Positions 53,381 to 63,397 of a DNA stretch of 64,000 nucleotides are shown here, in pieces. Both the position numbers and the translations under genes were made by a program. A model generated the notes under the pieces. The model did not search any database, was not told the origin of the DNA, and saw nothing but the letters and a program-made list of their open reading frames with translations. The DNA is from Nautilus pompilius (lineage: Eukaryota > Mollusca > Cephalopoda > Nautilida > Nautilidae). The stretch is taken from the NCBI GenBank assembly GCA_018389105.1, contig JACATO010002142.1, positions 186,001-250,000 of the forward strand, in the 5' to 3' direction. The stretch's first letter is position 1, and each line of letters starts with the position of its first letter.

Positions 53381-53960
53381 ATATCAAGTACAGTAACTAA
53401 TGACGGCGTATTGATATTACTATTATTATTTGGAAGATATCAAGTACAGTAACTAATGACGGCGTATTGATATTACTATTATTATTTGGAAGATATCAAG
53501 TACAGGAACTAATGACGGCGTATTGATATTACTATTATTATTATTTGGAAGATATCAAGTACAGGAACTAATGACGGCGTATTGATATTACTATTATTAT
53601 TATTTGGAAGATATCAAGTACAGTAACTAATGACGGCGTATTGATATTACTATTATTATTATTTGGAAGATATCAAGTACAGTAACTAATGACGGCGTAT
53701 TGATATTACTATTATTATTATTTGGAAGATATCAAGTACAGTAACTAATGACGGCGTATTGATATTACTATTATTATTTGGAAGATATCAAGTACAGTAA
53801 CTAATGACGGCGTATTGATATTACTATTATTATTTGGAAGATATCAAGTACAGTAACTAATGACGGCGTATTGATATTACTATTATTATTTGGAAGATAT
53901 CAAGTACAGTAACTAATGATGGCGTATTGATATTACTATTATTATTATTTGTAAGATATC
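53381..53960. repeat. 56/59-bp minisatellite, ten units, abutting a splice donor
   Basis: Ten head-to-tail units start 'atatcaagtacag' at 53381, 53437, 53493, 53552, 53611, 53670, 53729, 53785, 53841 and 53897; a broken eleventh starts at 53956. Unit lengths are 56 or 59 bp, differing by one ATT in an internal (ATT)n. Each unit contains 'taatgacggcgtattgatat'. Unit identity is very high (mainly T/G at one site). The last partial unit runs straight into the first bases of LYSMD intron 1. On the minus strand each unit holds GTACTTGATATCTTCC, a near copy of the true donor GTAAGTTGATATCTTAC. Confidence 0.97.
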
Positions 53961-53967
53961 AACTTAC

Positions 53968-54132
53968 CGACACTCCGTATTTTAGCGCAATACCAACCAA
54001 AGAATCTCCAGGTGACACAAAATGCTTAATAAAATTCGAGGCTTTCCGAATAGATATATTTGCCGTGCCATACTTCGTCTGACATTTGGCGAACTGTCCT
54101 AGCGTCTGCCTCTCACCGCCGCTATCGGCCAT
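53968..54132 (-). CDS. LYSMD1: LYSMD1/2-like gene, exon 1 (first half of LysM)
   Basis: The ATG at 54132 opens 55 codons: MADSGGERQTLGQFAKCQTK, then an Ile/Ser-rich linker, then KHFVSPGDSLVGIALKYGVS, the first strand and helix of a LysM domain. The donor is TCG|GTAAGT in phase 0, splitting LysM after GV(S/T), where animal LYSMD1/2 genes are also split. An upstream in-frame ATG (MIIILVK before MADSGG) exists, but the MADSGG start sits in a YY1-like context (CAAAATGGCCG) and gives a family-like N-terminus. No signal peptide or membrane segment is seen, so the product is probably intracellular. The gene is head to head with GTF2A2. LysM is a GlcNAc-glycan-binding fold; the substrate in animals is not established. 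Confidence 0.92.
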
Positions 54133-54415
54133 TTTGACCAAAATAATAATCACATGAACGCTTCTATTTGCTGCGAGGTTTAAGTTGTCGGGTTGTCGCT
54201 TTTCTCTCTCCTTAGGATATCCTTCTCCTTTTCTTTTTTTTCTGTAACGCGCTTAAAAATGAGTTCCCTAAAAAAAAAATTTTAAAAAATTAACAAATTA
54301 TGCAATCGGTTTACGCCGTAATCACACTTTTGAGCAAACAGAAACAAGCGGGTACGTTTCCGGTTTGACGGTTTACGTTATTGCCACTAGATGTCGTGCA
54401 ACTGTTGATGGGGGA
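54133..54415. promoter_or_regulatory. Bidirectional promoter region between LYSMD and GTF2A2
   Basis: Only 283 bp separate the two divergent start codons. I count about 15 CpG dinucleotides here, against near absence in most of the window, so it behaves like a small CpG island. On the minus strand the LYSMD ATG lies within CAAAATGGCCG, like a YY1 site. ACCGGAAAC near 54357-54365 (minus strand) resembles an ETS site. No TATA box is clear. Shared control of the two genes is inferred from layout. Confidence 0.7.
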
Positions 54416-54487
54416 ATGAGTTATCAACTATATAGGAACACCACCTTGGGACACACTCTTCAGGAGAGTTTGGACGAGCTGATCCAA
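54416..54487 (+). CDS. GTF2A2: TFIIA gamma subunit, coding exon 1
   Basis: 24 codons begin [20 protein letters not shown] and continue ELIQ before the donor CAA|GTACGT in phase 0. This is the highly conserved N-terminal helix region of the TFIIA small subunit, which forms a four-helix bundle with the alpha/beta subunit. TFIIA binds TBP on promoter DNA and stabilises it during RNA polymerase II initiation in the nucleus. The start is certain, because nearly all animal orthologues begin M(A/S)[10 protein letters not shown]. It is followed by a 5.0-kb intron containing the Tc1 at 55527 and a transposase relic. Confidence 0.98.
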
Positions 54488-54965
54488 GTACGTGTCGTGC
54501 ATGTGTTTGTTTTTTGTTATTTTCGAGGGAGTTTGTTTTTTTTTTGTTGTTGTTGTTGTTGTTCGTAGCTCGGAGATGGTCAGGTTTGATTGTATACAAT
54601 ACATGGGTTTGTTCCGCCAAGAACGATAACTGCTGCCGTGCCTGCCTGCCTGCCTATGTGTGTGTATGTGTAACAACTGTAAACTCTGGCCCACAGGACT
54701 CGTTTCTCTGTCACAGCTCCGTGGTAGGTTGTTTCCCGTACCCCAAGGAAGTCGCTAACCAGTACGGGGGCGATATTGTTGAATTAGCTGGGGATGCGAT
54801 AGGAGTAACCAAAGGAGTAAATGTGACTTGTACTGGATAGAGCAAGGGCAGCAAAACGCCTCCTTGTGATAGCATCTCCAAAGTGTCCTTTAGATTTATC
54901 CCTAATGTTGCAAACACATTATGATTCCATTCTTCTTTTTGTTGTTATTGTTATTGTTGTTGTTA

Positions 54966-55003
<38 letters not shown>

Positions 55004-55526
55004 TATAATCATAATCCTGCAACAAAATGAGCAAACTAGTCTGAATGCAGATGCAAGAAGTTTGGATAATTGCCTTAGTAACTGCTCCGGAATAAGCAGT
55101 TTTTTGGGGTTTTTTGTGGAATTTCATGATGTAAATCCTATTTGTTTAATAAAAAAGTTTTTGTTTTTTGTTTTTTTCTTTTTTTCAATTCTGTTGGCCG
55201 TTTTTTTTAAGAGAAACTATTTCAACTTTATACTGTTCTCCAAAATCAGAATATTTTAAAGCAGTGTAGAGAATACCCGACTTTTTGGAATAGATAGTAA
55301 TTCATGGGTGATCGTATTATGCTTTGGCTTTTGAAAGTTAAAATAATGTAGTTTGTTTGTTGTTTTTTTTAAAGAAATTGTTTTATTTTTGTTTTTCAGT
55401 TCATTTTATTTACTTTGTGTATAAAATTAGTGCGAATGGAGTTATTAAAAATATATAAAATTTGCATACATTAAATTATTTTTAAAATAATTGTACAATT
55501 CTGCACAGGCCATCAGTTTGATAATA
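54488..55526 (+). other. GTF2A2 intron 1, 5' part
   Basis: Holds a (TTG)n run at 54540-54563, the longer TTG/TTA microsatellite at 54940-55002 and T-rich DNA. Open frames on both strands here are low-complexity or incidental. Confidence 0.6.
54940..55002. repeat. (TTG/TTA)n microsatellite
   Basis: A mixed TTG/TTA trinucleotide run grading into pure TTA units. It produces a spurious poly-Leu reading frame. It lies in GTF2A2 intron 1. Confidence 0.97.
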
Positions 55527-56731
55527 CAGGTGCATCTCAAAAAATTAGAATATCGTGGAAGAGTTCGTTTTTTTTCCATAATTTAATTCAAACAGTGAAA
55601 CTTTCATATATTTTGGATTCATTACACATAAAGTGAAATATTTCAAGCCTTTTTTTGTTTTAATTTTGATGATTACGGCTTACAGCTCATGAAAATAAAA
55701 AATCCACTATCTCAAAATATTAGAATATTTCATAAGATCAATAAAAAAAAAAAAGGATTTATAATATAGAAATGTCGATCTTCTGAAAAGTATGTTCACT
55801 TATACACTCAATACTTGGTCTGGGCTCCTTTTGCACGGATCACTGCATCAATGCGGCGTGGCATGGAAGCAATCAGCCTGTGGCTCTGCTGAGGTGTTAT
55901 GGAAGCCCAGGTTGCTTTGATAGTGGCCTTCAGCTCGTCTGTATTGTTGGGTCTGGTGTCTCATCTTCCTCTTGACAATACCCCATAGAGAATCTATGGG
56001 GTTCAGGTCAGGTGAGTTGGCTGGCCAATCAAGCACAGTAATACCATGGTCAGCAAACCAGTTACTAGTAGTTTTGGCATTGTGGGCAGGTGCTAAGTTT
56101 TGTTGGAAAAGGAAATCAGCATCTCCATAAAGCTTGTCAGCAGATGGAAGCATGAAGTGCTCTAAAATCTGGTGGACGGCCAGTCTCAGTCCACTCCTTG
56201 TGAAGCTCCCCCAAGTTCTTGAATCGGCTTTGCTTGAAAATCCTCTCAAGGCTGCGGTCATCCCTCTTGCTTGTGCACCTTTTCCTACCACACTTTTCCC
56301 TTTCAGTCAACTTTCCATGAATATGCTTTAATACAGCACTCTGTGAACAGCCAGCCCTTTCAGCAATGACCTTCTGTGGCTTACCCTCCTTGTGGAGGGT
56401 GTCAGTGAGTGTCTTCTGGACAACTGTCAAGTCAGCAGTCTTCCCCATGATTGTAGTTGTGTGTACTGAACCAGACAGAGATTCATGGTATTTATACTGC
56501 ATAAATAGTAATTTACTCAAACTCGAAATGGAATATTCTAATATTTTGAGATAAGTTTTTTCTATTTTTTTTAGCTGCAGGCCATAATTATCAAAATTAA
56601 AATTAAAAAATGCTTGAAACATTTTAATTTACATGTAATGAGTCTAGAATATATACAATTTTCACTTTCTGAAATAACTGACAAAAATATTGAACTCTTC
56701 CATGATATTCTAATTTTTTGAGATGCACATG
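55527..56731 (-). mobile_element. Tc1-like transposon with inverted/direct repeat ends, transposase internally deleted
   Basis: TA (55525-55526, 56732-56733) flanks ends reading CAGGTGCATCTCAAAAAATT and, from the right, CATGTGCATCTCAAAAAATT. Inverted ends are about 210 bp, each with an inner repeat (tatctcaaaatattagaata), the IR/DR architecture. The minus-strand transposase starts MGKTADLTVVQKTL near 56448 and has an N-terminal HTH (AERAGCSQSAVLKHIHGKL). It then breaks at about 56180, where LHKEWTETG is joined to sequence encoding ILEHFMLPSADKLYGDADF in another frame, so the central catalytic segment is missing. The C-terminal part keeps FLFQQNLAPAH (Asp replaced by Asn in the usual QQDxAPxH) and WPANSPDLNPID, then a further frameshift. 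At 1205 bp it is shorter than the usual 1.6 kb. It is a non-autonomous derivative, inside GTF2A2 intron 1. Confidence 0.95.
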
Positions 56732-56736
56732 TAGGT

Positions 56737-59336
56737 TAGGGTAATGACAAAAAAAATTTTATTACCCTGCAGTGGGATTCGATGAATTTTTTGATACGAA
56801 TTAAGAATATGCTGATCATTCTTCTGAATTTTGAAAAAAGTTCCCCCAGGTTTAAACTTAAAGTTTTTAATATAGTGTTTTTTTTTTAATTTTCCAAAAC
56901 ACGAGAGTGATTTATTTAAAGATTTAAAAACAAAGTAAAAAAAATCAAAGAAAGACTTTATTTCTTTTTTTTAAAGTAACAAATCGTACAATACTACTTA
57001 TTAAAATAATTATAAGTTGTTTTTTTGAAACAAATTTTATATTTAAATACTTATCAGTTTTACAAGTTTCCCTTAATTCTTCCATTAGTTTAATTCCCCT
57101 TTCAGCAATAATATTTGATCATGGTATATCAATAACAGAATTTTCTTGGGATCAGTGAGTTTTGAAGCATTTTTCAGCAGTTCTGCACTTAGTTTCTTTA
57201 ATATTTGATAGGAGTTTGTCATATATTTCATTCATAAATTTTTGGTTAGAAAACCATACTTCCTGCCAACCAAAAGCTATGAAAGTAACTGGTTTTTTTA
57301 AGTATTGCTCTCCAGTTTGGTAACAGAAAATAAGCAATAAGGGAATAAATTGCTCTGGAATTCCATCAAGCACTATGAATTGATGGTAGAGATCGCCAAA
57401 TTATTTTCGGTAATTTGCGATTTTCCTTATATTGTCGAAATGCAAAGCATAGAATATAAAGGAACCTGAAATCATCCCTCCATCCAGGATTTTCCACAAC
57501 GGGCATCTCTACCTCCAGAGTATACGATTCTTTTAAGACCTCATACCCTTCAGTTATTTCATCTATAAATTTATAATTCAAATTAGGACCTGTGGTATGC
57601 TTATCAAGATAGAAGTCAAGAACATGTTTTAATATTCTGTCCAAAACGTGGTGTTGGCAACTTATGTACTGACGTACATTTAGACCCATTTGTAACATTT
57701 TTTGCTGTATTCTAACTACAACCCCATTAATATGGCCAGTATTTACAGCAGTAGTATCACAAGTGATCATTGTCGTCAAGAATACTAACAATTCTTTTAA
57801 ATATACTTTCAGCTGAACCACTTTCACATCTGACCACCCCTAATTTAATTTTTTTTTGTGGGTCTTTGAAGGCATACAACTTGATACTCTTCTCCATGCT
57901 TTACTTTTCTTTTTCTCCTGGTAACCTTTTTGCATCAAAATGCAAGCAGTAATCTTTCTCTTCTCTAAGATTTTTTATTTTCAACTTTTGCTCTTCCCCA
58001 CATCTAATCATACGTTTGAATATTCCAGACTGAGAAGGAGTTGGCAGATTTATCCCCTCTTTTGCAAGATTTAAACAAACTTTTGATGTTTTATGAGTAG
58101 AAAGTGATAGTTCAGTAACTAATTTGGTAGGTGGAGACGTAGAAAATTTTTGCTTTGCTTTAGGGAAGATTCATAGATGCTTTCATTAGAACTGGTATTG
58201 GAATTGGTGGTTGAACTATTGATTTGTCATCTTTTATATCATCTTGTGGCACAGTTTTATTGTCTTTTTGAGTGCATCTGTCTTTTTGATGGATGAATTG
58301 AGGAAATTGGAGCTGGTTTATGAGTTGCGTAGCCTATTTTTCCTTCAGATTCGATCTGTTTTTCATAAAGTTTCTTGTCTTCTTCACACAACCATTGTCC
58401 TTCTGGCTTTGTAATGTCAAATACAGTATCTAATTTTTTTTAAATTCTTCTTTTGGATATCTTTGATTTTTTTTCATATTCTAATATTAGTTTATTAATA
58501 CGAGCAATGATTGCCTGCTCACTAAGTATGGGAAAACTCATCTTCCATAGATTAATTAATTCTTCATGAATAATTTTAACTCTTTTTTGGTTTGATATTT
58601 CATTATCAAGTAGTGTATGGTAACATCCTAAAACACCTTTTTTTAAACGTAACCTAATGTAATCTTTGAAATTTTCAATTCTTGGCAAATTTCTTTTGTC
58701 TTTTAGTCGTACTTGGCAAATATTTGGCCTAAATTTTAAAAATTTTTCTATTGTATCACGACTTAAAATCAGCCATTAGACTAAACTTTATTATAGGAGT
58801 TAATCTGAAAAAGAAAAGGAAAAATAATAAAAAAATTATTAACTATAAAAAGCAAAATTTAAAAATAGGAGAACTTTAAATAATATGTATTTTTTCAAGT
58901 TAATTCAATATATAAACAACCAAATTTTCGACACTGAAGCATACATCACATATCCACCTCTCACGACAGCCAATTCAACACTGTTTTCTAATTTCCGTTT
59001 GCTGATTTTTCTTTCACCCAGAAATCACATGATTTACCAAAATCGCTATTTCTTAGCATCTTGCAACCCTAGATTTAGGTGGAGGGCAAAGAACAGAAGA
59101 GACCCAAACAATGTATCAGTTACGAATAAATTTGTATGATAATGCCAATACATCAATATTTATGAAATTTGCCCTATTAGAGCGTAAAATGAAAATTTTT
59201 ATTTGGCAGCCCGGGGCAACTTTTTTCACACACATCAAAAACGAGCTTTATATTAATGTTTTATATGCAAAAGTTCACCCCATGTCATAGCAGGAATTTT
59301 TATATTTAAAAATAAGTTCTGTAGTCATCACCCTAC
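56737..59336 (-). mobile_element. Degenerate DNA transposon of a little-characterised transposase family
   Basis: Minus-strand pieces, N to C, are as follows. 58440-58688 contains LRLKKGVLGCYHTLLDNE and IHEELINLWKMSFPILSEQA. 57366-57827 contains LVFLTTMITCDTTAVNTGHI, with YISCQHHVLDRILKHVLDFY further on. 57152-57373 contains YLKKPVTFIAFGWQEVWFSN. The 'CDTTAVNTG' motif followed by an H-x-L(D/E)-R-I-L-K motif recalls a family of transposase-derived proteins common in Hydra, arthropod and other invertebrate genomes, often named after cc8L18.2; I recall this rather than having searched it. Frameshifts and stops separate the pieces. Candidate termini TAGGGTAATGAC (56737) and GTCATCACCCTA (ending 59335) match at 11 of 12 bases. 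Target duplications are unclear. Confidence 0.55.
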
Positions 59337-59525
59337 TGTAGGTGTTGATCACTAATTAAAAACAAGTTCTAAAAGAAACTTATAAAGTACAAAACTGGGT
59401 AATACTTCCATTGCTTGTTTTAAGTAGGTAGGGAAAATAAATGGAACAAAACAACAGATTACCCTGTAGTTTTCTTGTATTGTTACACTTGATGAAATAG
59501 GTAATGTGTTGTCAATCTGTTTCAG

Positions 59526-59630
59526 TGTAGCCAAATCTCCCCACAGTTGGCTCTTAAAGTTTTATTACAGTTCGATAAAGCTATCAACAATGCCTTAGCT
59601 AACCGTGTAAAGAACAGAGTTACATTTAAG
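59526..59630 (+). CDS. GTF2A2: TFIIA gamma subunit, coding exon 2
   Basis: 35 codons lie between TCTGTTTCAG|TGTAGC and TTTAAG|GTGAGT, both in phase 0. They encode [20 protein letters not shown] and then [15 protein letters not shown]. This is the rest of the helical bundle and the link into the beta-barrel. Length and boundaries equal those of vertebrate GTF2A2, so the intron positions are ancient. It is followed by a 762-bp intron with nothing notable. Confidence 0.98.
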
Positions 59631-60392
59631 GTGAGTACACAAGCACTAACTTTTTTAATCAGTATTTTGCTATTGTGTAAATTCTGGATAATAGGTTTGT
59701 TTATTTTTGTGCAATCATTTATACTAATAGTAAGTAAGTGACTTAGTTCTGGAGGCATTTCTGTTAAGCTTTTTCTTTTTAATGTTGGTTTTAGACTGTT
59801 TTAGTTTGGCTCCAACATTGAGGTTTAAAATAAATTATGACTTTACATTGTAGCTTTTGGAATTATCCTTCTAGTTTATCATTTGACTTCAATTTTTTTT
59901 TAATGTGAAAACACCACCTAGCCAATAAATCAGACTTCTAATGGGTTATGCCTCGTCTTATTTAAACGATAAATATTGGGAAGTAGTGGGGAGAGTGCAG
60001 ATTTTTTGGCTATATTTTTTCTATTCTTGATGCTCTTGCGTATTTTGTGGTTTGGTTTCTAATACAGAAAAAAAGAAATGCATGTGGATTATTTAAGGAA
60101 TCTTTGATGTGGTGCAAAAACGGTGTTTGATAACTGATCAATAATTTTATTTGGAAATATAATCTACTACGGTAAATGATTCAAGTCTAGCAGTCTTGAG
60201 ATTAAATGCTAACTTTAAAGCAACAAAATTAATCATGGGAACATATTCGTGTGCAATTCTAAATCCAGCACCATAGTGTTCTAATTTACTCTATTAAGTG
60301 AGAGTCTCTGATTGTAGTGCAGAGCAGTTTTTGTACTCAGGTGCTTTCATCAGATGAAGACACTGTACATTAAATCTTTTACTTGCTTTCAG

Positions 60393-60519
60393 GGTCATCT
60401 AAATACGTACAGGTTTTGTGACAATGTGTGGACATTTGTATTAAACGATGTTGAATTTAGGGAAGTGCAAGAACTTGCAAGAGTTGATAAAGTCAAAATT
60501 GTAGCATGTGATGGGAAGG
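60393..60519 (+). CDS. GTF2A2: TFIIA gamma subunit, coding exon 3
   Basis: Acceptor TTGCTTTCAG|GGTCAT and donor GGGAAGG|GTGAGT; 127 nt, phase 0 to phase 1. It encodes [20 protein letters not shown] and then [20 protein letters not shown] plus GK. This is the beta-barrel that contacts TBP and DNA; the [12 protein letters not shown] and [12 protein letters not shown] blocks are near invariant in animals. The remaining C-terminus needs a final exon entered in phase 1. Confidence 0.98.
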
Positions 60520-62098
60520 GTGAGTATTATTTGCTTCTCATTTAGGTCAACCCTGTATATCAACAGAATTTATTGCTAGAGATAATTAGCCATAATTAGA
60601 TTTGAATGACATTTGTTTTATTTAGGATATTTGCATAAAGTGGGTACAGTGATTACATCAGACATAAAGAAAGAAAGAACAGTTTTAAGGGCATTTAGAA
60701 AAGTTGAGTGAGATAAAATAGAGATGAATTTCACAATAAATTACTTGAATTACAAACAATAAATGAAACTGAATGGTATATTTAGAGTGTAATCTACATA
60801 GTTTTGTAGGAAAAATCCATGAGTCATGTATTGGAGGGACTTCCAAAACTCTTAGTAAGGGTCTATGGCATCTGCTACTGGCTTCTGTCTGCTAATAATT
60901 ATGGATATGTTTTCAAAATGCAGTTCTGAAAGTTTCTTTTTCCACCAATGAGACATTGGCACATTTGTCTGTCTATCTATTTGCTTCTGTTCATTTGAAA
61001 ATGTTACCACAGTTGTAGCATCTGAACTTCCTTTCATCAACTACAGTGATCGGCACTTTTAGCCATGTTCTGCTGGAGAGTGTCAATGTGGCCAAGTCTG
61101 ATGTTGCATTGTGGGAATGCTTTCTTAATTATTATTGGCGAGAAGCTAGTTTCAGGTTAGATATAACCTAGCATTTCATTTTCAATGTCACTATTTTTAG
61201 ATAAGTTGGTTTGGGGGATAAGTCATAGCCTGGACTTCTGAAAGGGATGGGGGGTTATTGACTTATACACCAAAGAATGTGGTATTTTAAGACTATGTCT
61301 CAATGGCCATTTTTAATTTGGATTAGGAATTAATTTTTTTAAAAGACTGTAGTGTATTCAGTATATTTAATTTTTTACATTTAATCGATGTAGTGATGTT
61401 ATTTAACAAATTAAACAGTTTTTATTTATTTTAAATATCTATTTCATGACTTAATGTTGCCATTGATTTCAGCTCCCATCTGCATCAGTGACTAGGATTG
61501 CTCCCTACTAGTACTTCACCGGGAGTAGTTGACAGAAATGCTTTAATTAAAATCAGCTGGTGAAGTTAAATTAATTTTTCAAGGAATTGCTTAATCTTTT
61601 TGTCTTGTTTTTTTTTTTTTTCAGTTGATTAGATTGGAACTGTAAGTGGATATGCTATTATAGTCTTGCATGAGATTTTTGGTTTTGATGAAATGTCATG
61701 TTTTAGTTTAAAATGTTGTTTTAAAAGTTATGCATGGTGTTCTTACTGTTCAAATTGAATAAAATGGTTGCTAGTTGTTTTGGTGGTTGACCAGTTACAA
61801 CTGTTTTTGTACACACCGAGAATTTAAATGTTGAAGCTTAACTTTGTAAAGGGTGTGAGAGAGAGAGGGATGAGAAAGGAATTTTAAGAGCTGTCAAGAG
61901 AGCAAAAAAAAAATGGTTGGGTGGAATTTTGTAATTAATGTAATTATATTCATTTACACTGTATGAACATTACCTTACTGTATTGATTTAATGTGTTTCA
62001 TGAAAGACAAAAATGTTATTTACATTGAGCAAATATATTTAAAATCTGTTAAAGCAGGGTTAATTATTTTTATTTTTTTTGTTTGTTTAATGTTTTAG
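60520..62098 (+). other. GTF2A2 last intron (if exon 4 call is right)
   Basis: A 1.6-kb AT-rich intron with no repeats of note beyond T-tracts and a (GA) run near 61856. It contains two other phase-1-compatible acceptors. CATTGATTTCAG|CTCCCATC (exon from 61473) would end in APICISD; a very pyrimidine-rich TTTTTTTTCAG|TTGATTAG (exon from 61625) would end in VD. Confidence 0.5.
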
Positions 62099-62139
62099 AG
62101 GCAGAAAATAACATGGTAAAGAAAAAGACAAGTGGATAA
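62099..62139 (+). CDS. GTF2A2: TFIIA gamma subunit, probable terminal coding exon 4
   Basis: Acceptor AATGTTTTAG|AGGCAG, after a long T-rich tract, accepts phase 1. It adds EAENNMVKKKTSG and TAA, giving a total of about 114 residues; animal TFIIA gamma proteins are usually about 105-110. The tail after ACDGK varies between species, so conservation cannot decide. Two competing acceptors at 61473 and 61625 give totals of about 108 and 103. I prefer this one for its pyrimidine tract and its polar tail. Confidence 0.5.
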
Positions 62140-62658
62140 CACGGGACCTCGATTGTGTGAATGCATTTGGGAAAAGGGTTAAATTGTATGGAACTGAATA
62201 ACTTCTCAGTCAGATTTTAAGAATCTTTCAGAATATTTTTTAACTTTAAGAAAGTTTCATGTTTCTTTTTTTTTATGTGGCCTTTTCTTTTGCAGCACAT
62301 GAATGCACTAAGATGGATAAAAATTTTTTTACTTGGAATTTTTTAAATATGATTTCTTTGAATCATCATTTCACTTTTTCTTATGTTAGCCTTTAAGTTA
62401 ATTTTTTTAAAATAGTTTCCTGTAACAAGTATGCAAATTCACTGGTATCACAGGGCGATTCAGAAGTCGAGTTGGCTAGAAACTGGTGCCAATTAATAAT
62501 GCCCATATTTCTTATAATTGTTAAATTTTAGACAAATAGTTTACAATTATACTTAGTATATGGCAAGTTCATGAAATATGTTATTATGAAAATGAACAGT
62601 AGTAGCATTAACATACTAGAGATGAAAATAATTTTTGCTTGGGAAGATACCTTGTTTG

Positions 62659-62693
<35 letters not shown>

Positions 62694-63020
62694 CTACTTA
62701 TGTTTGCTAATCAATTGAAACAATGCTAATTATTTTGATTTCTTACCACCAGTTGCTGATGATCTTTCTAATTAATTTGCCCCTTGTGTAATTAACAATA
62801 ATAGACCCCTTTCTTCCAACCATTATAAAACACCTAATTTTAAGATATCTATATTTAGATATATGGTTTTCTTTTGTAAGTCTAGTGATTGTTTTTCCAT
62901 TAATCAGAAGGAATTTGCAAACTCTCTTTGTAGATCACTTGCTCTGCCACTATGTTGGTTTTGTTGGATTTTTATAAAAAATTCATCCTTAGTCTTTATT
63001 TTTAATAATAATGAATAAAG
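62140..63020 (+). other. Probable GTF2A2 3' UTR with (TA)n
   Basis: AT-rich sequence downstream of the stop. It contains a (TA)n microsatellite at 62660-62690 and an AATAAA hexamer in 'aatgaataaaggg' near 63013, a plausible polyadenylation signal. The exact 3' end is inferred. Confidence 0.4.
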
Positions 63021-63077
63021 GGCTGCTGTTAGTAAAGATGAAATAATGCTTAGATTTTGTTTGTTTGCTTGTGGAAT

Positions 63078-63397
63078 ACTATACTAAAGCTTGTTATACA
63101 GAACCTTTCTGCGACTTCATCAACAGCTGTGCTCGCACTGAGATTAATTTTTTCCGAGATTACCAACCCTGGGCTCTGTTTCTTCAGATTTAATAATCTC
63201 CATTTTCTACTGGTCCTTTTCTCACCATTGAAGTGTTGCTGCTTTCTTCTGATGCTAATATACTGCCCAGAAATAGCACACCTTAAAGATGTTTTTTCCA
63301 AAACTGTTCCGCATTGTACAGACACAAGTAAAACTGTAGCCATTTTCTGTGAGAAGAGGATTGAGCTCAATTTGCAGACATGGTGGCATTTCTTCAC
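63078..63397 (-). pseudogene. Possible Tigger/Jerky-type transposase N-terminal fragment
   Basis: An uninterrupted minus-strand frame contains QHFNGEKRTSRKWRLLNLKK, then SPGLVISEKINLSASTAVDE, then VAERF. The order (F)NGE..., W..L..LKK, then SEK.NLSA..AVDE resembles the CENP-B-type second HTH of Tigger/Jerky transposases (FxxSxGWLxxFKKRHGI...xGEKLSAD..AVxEF). The key 'GWL' is changed and only a fragment is present. It could be a chance frame. Confidence 0.35.

Larger units (their letters stand above)
38099..53967 (-). other. LYSMD intron 1, part between exon 1 and the alternative LysM exon
   Basis: Almost 16 kb of intron rich in transposon debris. Items listed separately are Tc1 elements or relics at 40618-42203, 43915-44580 and 50089-51037, a SINE at 46985-47275, repeat arrays at 45654-45942, a (GA)n run at 51606-51638 and the minisatellite at 53381-53960. 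No supported exon was found besides the LYSMD ones. The stretch 48560-50000 contains broken open frames I could not identify. Confidence 0.5.

Noticed and set aside
53381-53960. Regular repeats resembling a CRISPR array
   Set aside because: Units are contiguous with no unique spacers, and the context is a eukaryotic intron; it is a minisatellite.
54514-54840. 108-codon plus-strand frame with Cys-rich segment
   Set aside because: Lies in GTF2A2 intron 1 directly after the donor and begins in a (TTG)n run; no recognisable domain or splice support.
54921-55259. 112-codon plus-strand frame starting with a poly-Leu run
   Set aside because: Created by the TTG/TTA microsatellite in GTF2A2 intron 1.
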